Assembly: GCF_011742145.1 (NCBI RefSeq)
Contig: NZ_JAAQQU010000103.1
Coordinates: 66,891 to 130,890, forward strand
Direction of reading: 5' to 3'
DNA: 64,000 nucleotides
From: Flavobacterium sp. J49
GTDB lineage: Bacteria > Bacteroidota > Bacteroidia > Flavobacteriales > Flavobacteriaceae
Shown: in pieces, positions 42,989 through 52,252 of the stretch
Position numbering within the stretch: position 1 is the stretch's first letter
Layout: each line of letters opens with the position of its first letter
The notes under the pieces: generated by a model
Database searches by the model: none
Seen by the model: the letters and a program-made list of their open reading frames with translations, nothing else
Told to the model about the DNA's origin: nothing
Position numbers and translations under genes: made by a program

Positions 42989-45439
42989 TTATAAAAGGCC
43001 ACCACTACCTTGTGTCTCATTTTGATCTCTTTGTTTGCGTTGCATAGCAGCGTTTTTACCACCGCCAAACATATAATTGAATCCTACGTAGAAAGTTTGA
43101 CTTTCCCAGTAAAAAGCTCCGGTTTGACGATAAGGAATGTTCCCGTCAAAAGCAAAATGCATGGTTTCAAAAACGTCATTAAATCGGGCTGTAATACTTC
43201 CTTTTCCTTTCAAAACGGTGTAGGTTGAGCCAATATCCATTTTGTACATTGGTTTTCTTTCAAATTGTAAGCCTAAATCTTCTCCTCTGTACATGGCAAA
43301 TAAATTGAATCTCAATTTTTTAGTCGCTACAAAGTTGTTGTTTATTCTGGCATTAAAGATAATAACATCGGCTTCGGCTCTTTCCTGTTCTTGGGTATTA
43401 GCATTTTGAACAGTACCTCTGACAGTTTTGAAATAAGCATCGCTGCTGGCATTAACAGACCACCAAGTAGTCAATTTTAAATTGGCGGAAACTTCAGCAC
43501 CTATAGCACTGTTGTCGTCAAAATTGTCATAAGAAATGATGTCTTGATTGATATTATCCGGATTCTTATAGATGATTCTACCGATTTCGTCATTAATTTG
43601 TCGGTAAAAAACGCCACTTGTAATAGAACCGATTTTAGTAGTTCTGGTATAATTTACTTCGAAAGAGTTGGTGAATTGCGGTTCCAATGAAGGATTTCCT
43701 CTGGATTCAACCAAAGGAGTTGTCCATTCTCTGATCGGACTGATTTGACCAATGCTTGGTCGGTCAACGCGTCTTGAAAAGTTGAAATTAAACGAGTCTT
43801 TATCACTGGCTTTATAATTGAAAAATAAAGACGGATAAATGGCGAAAATATCGTCTTCAATAGTACTTTGATCGTTAATGTTTTCAGATGGAGTAGAAGA
43901 GGTAACTACATTTTGAAAATCACCTTCAATTTCGTATTGTTCTAAACGAATCCCGGCCTGAACGCTCCATTTTTTCCATTGTTTTCCAATATTGGTGTAA
44001 AAGGAATGAATGTTTCGCGTGAATTCAAAATTTGAATTTCCTTGTCTGTTGTATGATTCCGAGGGTTCGCTGATGGTTTCATCAAAATCATTGGTAATTT
44101 TTTGGATTCGGGTTTCAGCTCCGATTTCTAATTTAACCGTTTCGGATAATGGGTTTACGTAGTCTACGTTAATTTGCAAATAATCCGTATCACGCTTAAT
44201 GTCGTTATTGGTGAATCTGGTCGAAGTTGGATTTTCTTGGTTGAACAAATAATCGGAATTTTCCGGGCTCTCGGTGTTGGAAAAATTCGCCTGAAAATCT
44301 AAAGTTTCTCCTTTTTTATCAAAATCATGTTTATAGGCTAAATCATAAGTTTGGGTATAGTTTTCTGTATCCGAATCAGAGGTTTGTCTGGAATCTCTCT
44401 GTAATGCATTTGTATAATCTACATTGGTAAATCCGGTACCGCCACCATTTACAATATTTTGGTTGGTGTAAAAGGAAATACTGTTTTTTTCATTGATATA
44501 ATAATCCATTCCCAGTTTAACCAAATGGGATGTGTTGAGGTTTGATCCGCCAAATTCTTGTCTGTTCTCAAAAAGCGGTCGATAGCTGTTAATGTGACCG
44601 TGATTTTCATTTTGACCGTGATTGAATCCGTAGTTGGTATAGAAATTTACTTTCCCGACTTTGTAGTTGAGGTTTAGGGCTGAATTAACTTTAGGCGTAA
44701 CTCCGAAAGTCACCCCCGAATTGATGCTTCCGTTAAAACCTTCTTGTGAATTTTTGTGCAAAATGATATTGATGATTCCGCTCATTCCTTCAGGGTTATA
44801 TTTGGCGGAAGGATTTGTAATCAATTCGATTTGTTTGATAGAAGATGACGGAATTTGTTGTAATAATTGAGCCGCATCAATGTTAGACGGCTTTCCGTCA
44901 ATCAAAACCCTCACATTCGAATTTCCTCTTAGACTTAATTCTTTGGTTTGTGGGTCAACACTAACTGTGGGAATATTGTTCATGATTTCAGAAGCTGTAT
45001 TTCCGGAAGCGATTAAATCTTTCCCGACGTTCACCACTTTACGATCAATTTTTTGCTCTATAGTGGAACGTTCTTTTACAATTTCCACACCGGCCAATTG
45101 AACGGCTTCTTCTTCAATGGCAATAGTGCTAAGATTGACATTCTTGTTGCTTTCTGATAATGTAACTTCTTGGGTTATTTTTTTATAACCAATAAATTGC
45201 ACTTCAACAGTATATTTTTTTAAGGCTAGGTTTTTAATAGAAAAACTTCCGTTTTCTAGAGTAATTCCTCCGGTTATGATTTTGGCATCTTCTAGAACCG
45301 AAACATTTACATAAGGAAGAGGTTGTTTAGTGTTCTTGTCAATCACTTTACCTGTTATTACACCGGGATTTGATGTGCTTTGAGCCATTAGAATGGTAAA
45401 ATTACTAACTACTAAAAGGAATAATAATTTAAATTTCAT
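42989..45439 (-). CDS. TonB-dependent receptor-like outer membrane protein (OMP_b-brl_3 type)
   Basis: An 816-residue outer-membrane protein: signal peptide 1-19; CarboxypepD_reg-like domain about 25-115 (GVITGKVIDKNTKQPLPYVNV, VQFIGYKKITQEV); plug-like domain about 125-230 (RVLIDGKPSNIDAAQLLQQI, SAKYNPEGMSGIINII); and a barrel of the outer-membrane-protein-family type to residue ~790, with an Asn/Gln-rich tail. Unlike classic SusC it lacks a clear SusD partner. The substrate is unknown. No anti-sigma or regulator is linked. Confidence 0.9.
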   Translation of the reverse strand: MKFKLLFLLVVSNFTILMAQSTSNPGVITGKVIDKNTKQPLPYVNVSVLEDAKIITGGITLENGSFSIKNLALKKYTVEVQFIGYKKITQEVTLSESNKNVNLSTIAIEEEAVQLAGVEIVKERSTIEQKIDRKVVNVGKDLIASGNTASEIMNNIPTVSVDPQTKELSLRGNSNVRVLIDGKPSNIDAAQLLQQIPSSSIKQIELITNPSAKYNPEGMSGIINIILHKNSQEGFNGSINSGVTFGVTPKVNSALNLNYKVGKVNFYTNYGFNHGQNENHGHINSYRPLFENRQEFGGSNLNTSHLVKLGMDYYINEKNSISFYTNQNIVNGGGTGFTNVDYTNALQRDSRQTSDSDTENYTQTYDLAYKHDFDKKGETLDFQANFSNTESPENSDYLFNQENPTSTRFTNNDIKRDTDYLQINVDYVNPLSETVKLEIGAETRIQKITNDFDETISEPSESYNRQGNSNFEFTRNIHSFYTNIGKQWKKWSVQAGIRLEQYEIEGDFQNVVTSSTPSENINDQSTIEDDIFAIYPSLFFNYKASDKDSFNFNFSRRVDRPSIGQISPIREWTTPLVESRGNPSLEPQFTNSFEVNYTRTTKIGSITSGVFYRQINDEIGRIIYKNPDNINQDIISYDNFDDNSAIGAEVSANLKLTTWWSVNASSDAYFKTVRGTVQNANTQEQERAEADVIIFNARINNNFVATKKLRFNLFAMYRGEDLGLQFERKPMYKMDIGSTYTVLKGKGSITARFNDVFETMHFAFDGNIPYRQTGAFYWESQTFYVGFNYMFGGGKNAAMQRKQRDQNETQGSGGLL

Positions 45440-45563
45440 TTTGTTTTTGTTGCTTTTTTAATGTTGAGATGAGTTAAAGATTTCAATTTTAAAATCTTCA
45501 ACAATTGTTAATTCAATCACCAAAGTAGACTGTTAAAACGATTATTTGTTACACTAAAAAACA

Positions 45564-45592
45564 AAAAACTCTCAAAATATTTTGAGAGTTTT
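45564..45592 (-). terminator. Terminator after the type IX repeat protein gene
   Basis: AACTCTCAAAATATTTTGAGAGTT is a near-perfect hairpin flanked by A and T runs, downstream of the leftward gene that ends at 45616. Confidence 0.88.
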
Positions 45593-45615
45593 CAAGGGGA
45601 TATGTTTTTTTGGGA

Positions 45616-48600
45616 TTAACGTTTCATGGCGAAATGAGCACGGAATTCCTGACTTACCTGATTTTCATCAGTGTAGCTCACACTAAACCAATAATCATCG
45701 GAAGGCATCATATTGCCATTGTAAGTCCCATCCCATCCGTTACCGTTGGGTCTGATTTGTTTGATGATTTTTCCGTATCGATCATAGATAATAATGTTGG
45801 CGGAAGGTTGGTTCGACAAATTAGTAATATTCCAAGTGTCGTTATATCCATCACCATTTGGGGTAAAGTATTTAGGATAATTGATTACTACTGCTTGAAT
45901 AGTAGTAGAGCCACAACCGTTTCGGTCTCTTACGGTGATGAGATGCATTCCTGAAGATACATTGTTAAAAACCGGACTGTCTTGGAATGGTCCGTTGTCC
46001 AACTGGTACTCAAAGTTATTCCCTTGACCGGTAGCGGTAACAATAATCGACTGCGAATCTGAAAAATCTTCCTCAACAGTGTAAGTAACTACAGCCGGCT
46101 CAGATGGATTTACCGTCACATTCACCGGTTCTGAGCTACATCCTGTGGCTGTTTTGGTAGCTATTAAAGTATAGATTCCCGGTAAAACAGCTGTATAATT
46201 GCTTGCTGTTCCCACGGTTGTTCCTGCTTCATTGGTCCATATAAAACTATGGGTAGCCGAACTCAAACCACTGTGAATAGTATAAGCATTCAAAAGTGTT
46301 TGTGTTTCACTGTCAAAACAAATGATTCCGTCAACCGGAGTTGGTTCAGGCAATGTATTTACCACTATGGATATTGGTTTGATGTCGAAACAACTTGAGG
46401 TTAAAGTATTACTAACTCTAACATAAACTGTAGCAAGCGTAGTACTGGTAATAGCATTTGATTGGTTTAAGGCATCCGACATTGTAGCATAATAGGCAAT
46501 GGTAAATTCAGCACTGGTTTGAGTGCCTAAAATGGTTGCCGATAATGTTGTCAAATTAAAAGAAGTTATGCCATCATTGTTTCCATCCATATCACATACT
46601 GATCTAAGCGCTGTCGGAACGGAGTTGGCTATCGGAGTATCAATTATGGTTACTGTAAAGGAACTTTCATCGGAACATCTCGGTAAATATGGCGATAATC
46701 CGTAAATATATACTGTTTGCGAAGTTGTAATAGTTGCTCCGGCATTCAATTGCAATCCCGTTCCATTAGATCCGGTAAAGTACTGTCCAACTGTTAAATT
46801 GGGTAAAGTATAGTTTTCACAGGTGGTCACATTTGGCAACACATCAACATTGAAAATAGTAATGTTAAAACTAATTTCACTGCTACAATCAGGCGTAGTG
46901 TTTGTATGGGCAAAAACATACACAGTTTGAGAATGGGTTACAGTATCACCGACTTGTAATAAAGTTCCGGTTCCGCCGCTACCGGTGTAATAATTCCCCA
47001 ATGTCAAGGGTTGAAGCGTATAAGAATTACAAGCATAAACGTCAACGATAGTCGGAATAACCGGCGTGTTGTTGATCGTAACCGTAAAAGAAGTTTCATC
47101 AACGCAAGAGAATGAGGTTCGGATTAAGGACTCTTTAAATATATAAATGGTTTGGCTGGTTGTAATGACTGTTCCGGGTAAAATCTCTACACCGCTTCCG
47201 TTTGGACCTCCAGATTGGGTATAGTATTTATTAGTAGCGGTCAATGTAGGTAAAGTAAAACTGTCGCAAGTTGTTACGTCTGCCATTACATCAGCCGAGG
47301 TACTAAATATGTTTATTTGGAAACTATTTTGGACAACACAAGGCGGAGTTGTTCCTGAAACGGCATAAATATAGATTCTTTGAGAGCTGGTTATCACTGT
47401 ACCACCAGCCAACATAGTTCCGGTGCCATCCGGACCTGTGAAATAATTACCTACTTGTAAATTAGTCAATACATATTGGTCGCAAATATCAATATCCGAT
47501 CTTGAACTAATGGCCGGTAAGGGAAGTATAGTTACCGTGAAACTTGATTGATTGAAGCAACTGCTGTTTAATCTTTTGAAAATGTAAATGGTTTGTGTCG
47601 CAAGGATAACATCTCCCGGATATAACATCGTTCCTGTTCCGTCTGTTTCAGTATAGTATTCTCCATTGGTTAGAGAAGGTAAAGTATAACTTTCACAAAC
47701 CGTTACATCGCTTAAAGTATCAATTTGTGGTTGGGAAATACTGATAGTAAAGTTTAAATTATCTGTACAGTTTACACCGCCACTTGCAGTCGGAGCATAA
47801 ATATAGACTGTGCTACTAGTATTAATTACGGTACCTGCCGGAATTTGTTGGCCTGTACCCATTGGTCCTGTATAATAATTTCCAATTGGCAATTGCGGTA
47901 AGGTGTAACCGTTGCATTGCGCAATATTTTGTGGCTGAGGTAAACCTATGTAAACTTCAAAGCTGTCTTCGTCACTACAAGGCGAAGTTCCGGTGGTAGT
48001 GGCATAAACATAAATAGTTTGGCTCAAAGTAATTACGGTTCCGGGAGCAAGCTGATTTCCTGAAGCACCGGTTCCGGTATAATAATTACCAATAGATAAA
48101 GCCGGTAAAGTATAAGATGTACACTCAAAGACATCTGCTCTGTCTCCAACCTCTATAGTGGGTAAAATGGTAATGGTAAAACTGCTGTCAACTATACAAA
48201 CTGGAGCTATTTCAGTTATGAAATAATAATAAATCGTTTGTGAGGAGTTGATAACCGTTCCGGCTGGAATTTCTGTTCCTGAGGCACTTGGCCCGGTGTA
48301 GTATTTTCCATAATTCAATGATGGTAAAGTGTAGCTTCCGCAACTGTTTACATCTTCAGGAGTTAAGTCAGAAGTATCTACGATAGTTACAGTAAAAGAA
48401 CTATTAGCGGTACATGAACCAGGTCCGTTGGATTGATTGTAAATAAATATGGTTTGGGTTTCTGTTATAACATCTCCTGCAAATAAAGGTGTTCCGCCTC
48501 CATTAATTTCGGTAAAATAGTTGCCGTTAGTCAAAGGTTGTAAAGTATAATTCGAACAAACCAAAACATTTTCCAATTCATCAACTACAGGTATAGGATT

Positions 48601-50226
48601 GACAATTAAATTAAAACTTGTAAGGCTAAAACAACTCGGATCCGAAACATTGTATACCCTAACATAAATGGTTTGCCCCGAAGACACAAAACTACCGGCA
48701 CCACTAATTGGATTAACGCTGTTTGTAGCATCATTTAGCGAGGTATAATATCTTACAGCATAAATTGACCCGGGTTGTCCGTTTAATATAGCAGCGTTCT
48801 GTGAAGTAAGATTGAATTGAGCATTGACTTGTGTCAAAGAGGTTGCACACATAGTTATATTCTGAGGCTGTGTAGCTGTTGGTGGTGGGGAAACCAAGAG
48901 TTGGAATGATTTTACTCTGAAACAACCATTAGGCAATTGAATTCTAACATAAATGATTTGTCCTGAAGTGCCATTATATTGAAGCGGTAGCGGATTGATA
49001 TTATTGTTAGCATCGCTTTGAGAAGCATGATAAGTTACTACAGTCGATGGATTCAAACCTTGTTTAACTCTGTTGGTATTCGCATCTAAGTTGTATGTAT
49101 AAGTCGTGGCTCCGGTATCGCATTTAGATAAATTATTCGGATTTGGCGAATTTATTTGCGGGAGATATTCCACAATAATACTATCAGTAATAGGCTGACA
49201 AGAATTGTCAATACTAGTATAAGTAACACTATAAGTACCAGCTTGATTGATTATTAATGTTGGTCCGGTCTCACCATTGATTGTAGTGCCATTTCTTTTC
49301 CACGAAAAAGTATATTCAGCTGCATTTAAACCGGTGTCTAAAGTATGGTTAGACCCAAAACACAAGGCAGTGTTGCTGCTTGTTGTTAAGTCGAGCCCCA
49401 AAACATCTTGGCCAATGTTAAAACTGTCTGAAGAGATAAAAATTGCAGAATCTGATTGCGGGTCTAATCGGTCGGCAATGACTAACTTAATGTGGTACGG
49501 AACACCCGGCGTCAAAACAGAAGCGGCTGTCAATACAGTTGTTTGACCATTAAAGTTGGTGGCGGAGTTCGCAGCATTTGAACCTCCATTAAAACTTCCG
49601 AAATATTGTGAGTTAACCGATGGGCAAGAGGAATTGTATAAGAACTCTCTAATCGTAACTACTGAAATGGGATTGGTGCTGTTAGGCACGACCGCCAAGT
49701 TCGTGGTCGTTCCGGTATTTAAATTGGTGAGCAAAAAGGCAAAAGCATCAGAATATTGGCATTGAAAATTACCATATTCCTCAGAGGCAAATATAAAGTC
49801 AAAACTAAAATTGGGTGAAATAGGCGTAAAGTCAAATTCCAAAACAGTTGCATTGGTTGAAACCATTGAAATTCCCGATGCGGCTAAAGTAGCTTCCAAC
49901 GAGGCATCACCTATCCATGTTGCCGATCCGTCATTTAATATTGAACTATTCGGTCCGGGAGCATTAAGAGCATTTCCGGTTGATAAAATCACACCGCTTT
50001 GCATTGGAAAGCCGGAATTAGTATTTTGGAAAAAGCCAATTCCGTTAGATGAACCATAGTCGGTTCCGGTTCGCCAGGTAATATTTGTTGCAGAGACACA
50101 AGGTGAGTTGATCAATACATCATTGACTAATTGCGGGACTGTATACTGGCTTGAACTTACTGTAATGGGCTGTGAAAAACCAACTGCACTGATTAGTAGG
50201 CTAATTGTTGTTAATAGTTTTTTCAT
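45616..50226 (-). CDS. Giant type IX-secreted protein: choice-of-anchor L domain, nine ~72-residue repeats, gliding-motility type B C-terminus
   Basis: A 1,536-residue secreted protein from the ATG at 50226 (MKKLLTTISLLISAVGFSQ, a signal peptide); an upstream in-frame start adds 18 residues before it and is rejected. The N-terminal choice-of-anchor L domain is about 20-300 (VSSSQYTVPQLVNDVLIN, FDFIFASEEYGNFQCQYSDAF). Ig-like domains follow. Nine tandem repeats of ~72 residues each hold a Cys, YTLPxL, GxYYTG, GTxL and SQTIYIY pattern, ending SSFTVTI. The C-terminal ~85 residues are a type B (gliding motility-associated) sorting domain: YFTPNGDGYNDTWNI, IYDRYGKIIKQI, NGWDGTYNG. It is likely a cell-surface adhesin. 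Confidence 0.92.
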   Translation of the reverse strand: MKKLLTTISLLISAVGFSQPITVSSSQYTVPQLVNDVLINSPCVSATNITWRTGTDYGSSNGIGFFQNTNSGFPMQSGVILSTGNALNAPGPNSSILNDGSATWIGDASLEATLAASGISMVSTNATVLEFDFTPISPNFSFDFIFASEEYGNFQCQYSDAFAFLLTNLNTGTTTNLAVVPNSTNPISVVTIREFLYNSSCPSVNSQYFGSFNGGSNAANSATNFNGQTTVLTAASVLTPGVPYHIKLVIADRLDPQSDSAIFISSDSFNIGQDVLGLDLTTSSNTALCFGSNHTLDTGLNAAEYTFSWKRNGTTINGETGPTLIINQAGTYSVTYTSIDNSCQPITDSIIVEYLPQINSPNPNNLSKCDTGATTYTYNLDANTNRVKQGLNPSTVVTYHASQSDANNNINPLPLQYNGTSGQIIYVRIQLPNGCFRVKSFQLLVSPPPTATQPQNITMCATSLTQVNAQFNLTSQNAAILNGQPGSIYAVRYYTSLNDATNSVNPISGAGSFVSSGQTIYVRVYNVSDPSCFSLTSFNLIVNPIPVVDELENVLVCSNYTLQPLTNGNYFTEINGGGTPLFAGDVITETQTIFIYNQSNGPGSCTANSSFTVTIVDTSDLTPEDVNSCGSYTLPSLNYGKYYTGPSASGTEIPAGTVINSSQTIYYYFITEIAPVCIVDSSFTITILPTIEVGDRADVFECTSYTLPALSIGNYYTGTGASGNQLAPGTVITLSQTIYVYATTTGTSPCSDEDSFEVYIGLPQPQNIAQCNGYTLPQLPIGNYYTGPMGTGQQIPAGTVINTSSTVYIYAPTASGGVNCTDNLNFTISISQPQIDTLSDVTVCESYTLPSLTNGEYYTETDGTGTMLYPGDVILATQTIYIFKRLNSSCFNQSSFTVTILPLPAISSRSDIDICDQYVLTNLQVGNYFTGPDGTGTMLAGGTVITSSQRIYIYAVSGTTPPCVVQNSFQINIFSTSADVMADVTTCDSFTLPTLTATNKYYTQSGGPNGSGVEILPGTVITTSQTIYIFKESLIRTSFSCVDETSFTVTINNTPVIPTIVDVYACNSYTLQPLTLGNYYTGSGGTGTLLQVGDTVTHSQTVYVFAHTNTTPDCSSEISFNITIFNVDVLPNVTTCENYTLPNLTVGQYFTGSNGTGLQLNAGATITTSQTVYIYGLSPYLPRCSDESSFTVTIIDTPIANSVPTALRSVCDMDGNNDGITSFNLTTLSATILGTQTSAEFTIAYYATMSDALNQSNAITSTTLATVYVRVSNTLTSSCFDIKPISIVVNTLPEPTPVDGIICFDSETQTLLNAYTIHSGLSSATHSFIWTNEAGTTVGTASNYTAVLPGIYTLIATKTATGCSSEPVNVTVNPSEPAVVTYTVEEDFSDSQSIIVTATGQGNNFEYQLDNGPFQDSPVFNNVSSGMHLITVRDRNGCGSTTIQAVVINYPKYFTPNGDGYNDTWNITNLSNQPSANIIIYDRYGKIIKQIRPNGNGWDGTYNGNMMPSDDYWFSVSYTDENQVSQEFRAHFAMKR
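46640..48588 (-). repeat. Nine tandem protein-coding repeats (~216 bp each)
   Basis: Nine units in the 45616-50226 gene, each encoding CxxYTLPxL, then Gx(Y/F)(Y/F)TG, a TGTxLxxG motif, ITxSQTIYIY and CxxxSSFTVTI. Units differ in sequence but keep the period, indicating old internal duplication. Confidence 0.85.
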
Positions 50227-50409
50227 TTCTTGGGGGATTTTGACAATGCAAATATTGAGCATTAAATCGTTTAAATGCAAATAAAATCGACAAAATGCAT
50301 TTTATTTATTTTTACATCTATAAAATACCTACAAAAGCATGTTTTGATACTCACAAACCACCCTTTTTTATTCCTAAAACCAATGCATTAAAATTTGTAT
50401 TCTAATGAT

Positions 50410-50417
50410 TATCTTTG
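50410..50417 (+). promoter_or_regulatory. Promoter -7 box of argS
   Basis: TATCTTTG matches TAnnTTTG, 20 bases before the chosen ATG at 50437. Confidence 0.5.
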
Positions 50418-50436
50418 CCCACTTAAAAGAATTACC

Positions 50437-52215
50437 ATGAAGCTTTCACAAATTTTAACCCAACACATACAAGTAGCCATTCAGGAATTATTCAACGTCA
50501 CCGTTGACAGAGTAGAGTTCCAATTGACCCGCAAAGATTTTGAAGGCGATATCACGATGGTTATTTTTCCTTTGCTGAAAGTGATTAAAGGCAATCCAAT
50601 TGATATCGGTACGAAAATCGGGGATTATTTGGTAACCAATGCGGAGGAAGTGATTCGTTTTAACGTGGTTTCTGGCTTTTTGAATATCGTTGTTGCCGAT
50701 GCCTATTATTTGGATTTCTTCAATAATATCAGAGTTGATGAAGACTTCGGTTTTGTTTCGGCTGCGCCAAATGATAAAGCGGTCATGGTTGAATATTCTT
50801 CACCTAATACCAACAAACCATTGCATTTAGGTCACGTTCGTAACAATCTCTTAGGGTATTCCGTAGCCGAAATTATCAAAGCTTCGGGCAAAAAAGTATA
50901 CAAAACCCAAATCATCAACGACCGAGGTATCCACATCTGTAAATCGATGTTGGCCTGGCAAAAATTCGGCGAAGGCCAAACACCCGAGTCCGCCGGTTTA
51001 AAAGGCGATAAGTTGGTAGGGAATTTCTACGTAAAATTTGACCAAGAATACAAAACCCAAATTAGCAGTTTAATGGCTCAAGGTAAAACCGAAGACGAAG
51101 CCAAAAAACAAGCGCCAATTATTATGGAAGCCCAACAAATGCTTCTAGATTGGGAAGCCGGAAAGCCCGAAGTCATTGAGCTTTGGAAAAAAATGAACCA
51201 ATGGGTTTATGATGGTTTTGCCCAAACCTATAAAAATTTAGGTGTTGATTTTGACAGCTATTACTACGAAAGCAATACTTACTTATTAGGAAAAGAAGTT
51301 GTCCAATTCGGCTTAGAAAAAGGTATCTTCGAAAAAGATACTGACGGCTCGGTTTGGATTGATTTAACCGAAGATGGTTTGGATAGAAAAATCGTGCTGC
51401 GTTCTGACGGAACAGCAGTTTATATGACGCAAGACATCGGAACGGCTATCCAACGTGTGAAAGATTTTCCGGATGTCGGCGGTATGGTTTACACCGTTGG
51501 AAATGAACAGGATTATCACTTTAAAGTGTTGTTCTTAATTTTGAAAAAATTAGGATTTGATTGGGCGGAAAGACTATATCATTTGTCTTATGGTATGGTA
51601 GAATTGCCTTCGGGGAAAATGAAATCTCGTGAAGGAACCGTCGTTGATGCCGATGATTTGATGGAAGAAATGACCGAAACGGCCGGAAGAATCTCCACCG
51701 AACTAGGAAAGTTAGAAGGGTATTCCAACGAAGAAAAAGCAAAGCTCTTCAGAACCATTGGTCTCGGTGCTTTGAAATATTACATCTTAAAAGTAGATCC
51801 GAAAAAACAAATCTTGTTCAACCCGGAAGAATCAGTTGACTTTGCCGGAAATACCGGTCCGTTTATTCAATATACTTACGCGCGTATCCAATCGATTTTG
51901 CGCAAAGCGAATTTCGATTTGAATGCAACCACAAGTGACATTGAACTTCACGAAAAAGAAAAAGAATTGCTAAAACAAATCGAACTTTTTCCGGAAGTAA
52001 TTCAAAACGCAGCTCACAATCACAGTCCGGCGCTAATTGCCAATTACACTTATGAATTGGTCAAAGAATACAACTCGTTCTACCAATCGGTGTCAATTTT
52101 GGGCGAGGAAGATTTGAATAAAAAGACCTTTAGAGTCCAGCTTTCCAAAAAAGTGGGCGAAACTATAAAATCAGCCTTCAAACTTTTAGGAATAGATGTT
52201 CCGGAGCGAATGTAA
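50437..52215 (+). CDS. argS: Arginine--tRNA ligase
   Basis: Charges tRNA-Arg. The 592-residue protein from the ATG at 50437 (MKLSQILTQHIQVAIQELFN) is a class I synthetase. The HIGH motif is HLGH in SSPNTNKPLHLGHVRNN (about 115-130), the KMSK-type motif is KMKSREGTVV, and the C-terminal anticodon-binding DALR domain (TYARIQSILRKA, SFYQSVSILGEED) is present to the end. An upstream in-frame start 42 bases earlier would lie at the -7 box and is rejected. Confidence 0.97.
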   Translation: MKLSQILTQHIQVAIQELFNVTVDRVEFQLTRKDFEGDITMVIFPLLKVIKGNPIDIGTKIGDYLVTNAEEVIRFNVVSGFLNIVVADAYYLDFFNNIRVDEDFGFVSAAPNDKAVMVEYSSPNTNKPLHLGHVRNNLLGYSVAEIIKASGKKVYKTQIINDRGIHICKSMLAWQKFGEGQTPESAGLKGDKLVGNFYVKFDQEYKTQISSLMAQGKTEDEAKKQAPIIMEAQQMLLDWEAGKPEVIELWKKMNQWVYDGFAQTYKNLGVDFDSYYYESNTYLLGKEVVQFGLEKGIFEKDTDGSVWIDLTEDGLDRKIVLRSDGTAVYMTQDIGTAIQRVKDFPDVGGMVYTVGNEQDYHFKVLFLILKKLGFDWAERLYHLSYGMVELPSGKMKSREGTVVDADDLMEEMTETAGRISTELGKLEGYSNEEKAKLFRTIGLGALKYYILKVDPKKQILFNPEESVDFAGNTGPFIQYTYARIQSILRKANFDLNATTSDIELHEKEKELLKQIELFPEVIQNAAHNHSPALIANYTYELVKEYNSFYQSVSILGEEDLNKKTFRVQLSKKVGETIKSAFKLLGIDVPERM

Positions 52216-52250
52216 AAAAATAAGGTTGGATTTATTCCGGCCTTTTTTTA
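52214..52250. terminator. Terminator between argS and the FecA-like receptor gene
   Basis: AAGGTTGG and CCGGCCTT pair (with G-U) around an AT-rich loop, with A and T runs on both sides between convergent genes. Confidence 0.75.
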
Positions 52251-52252
52251 TA

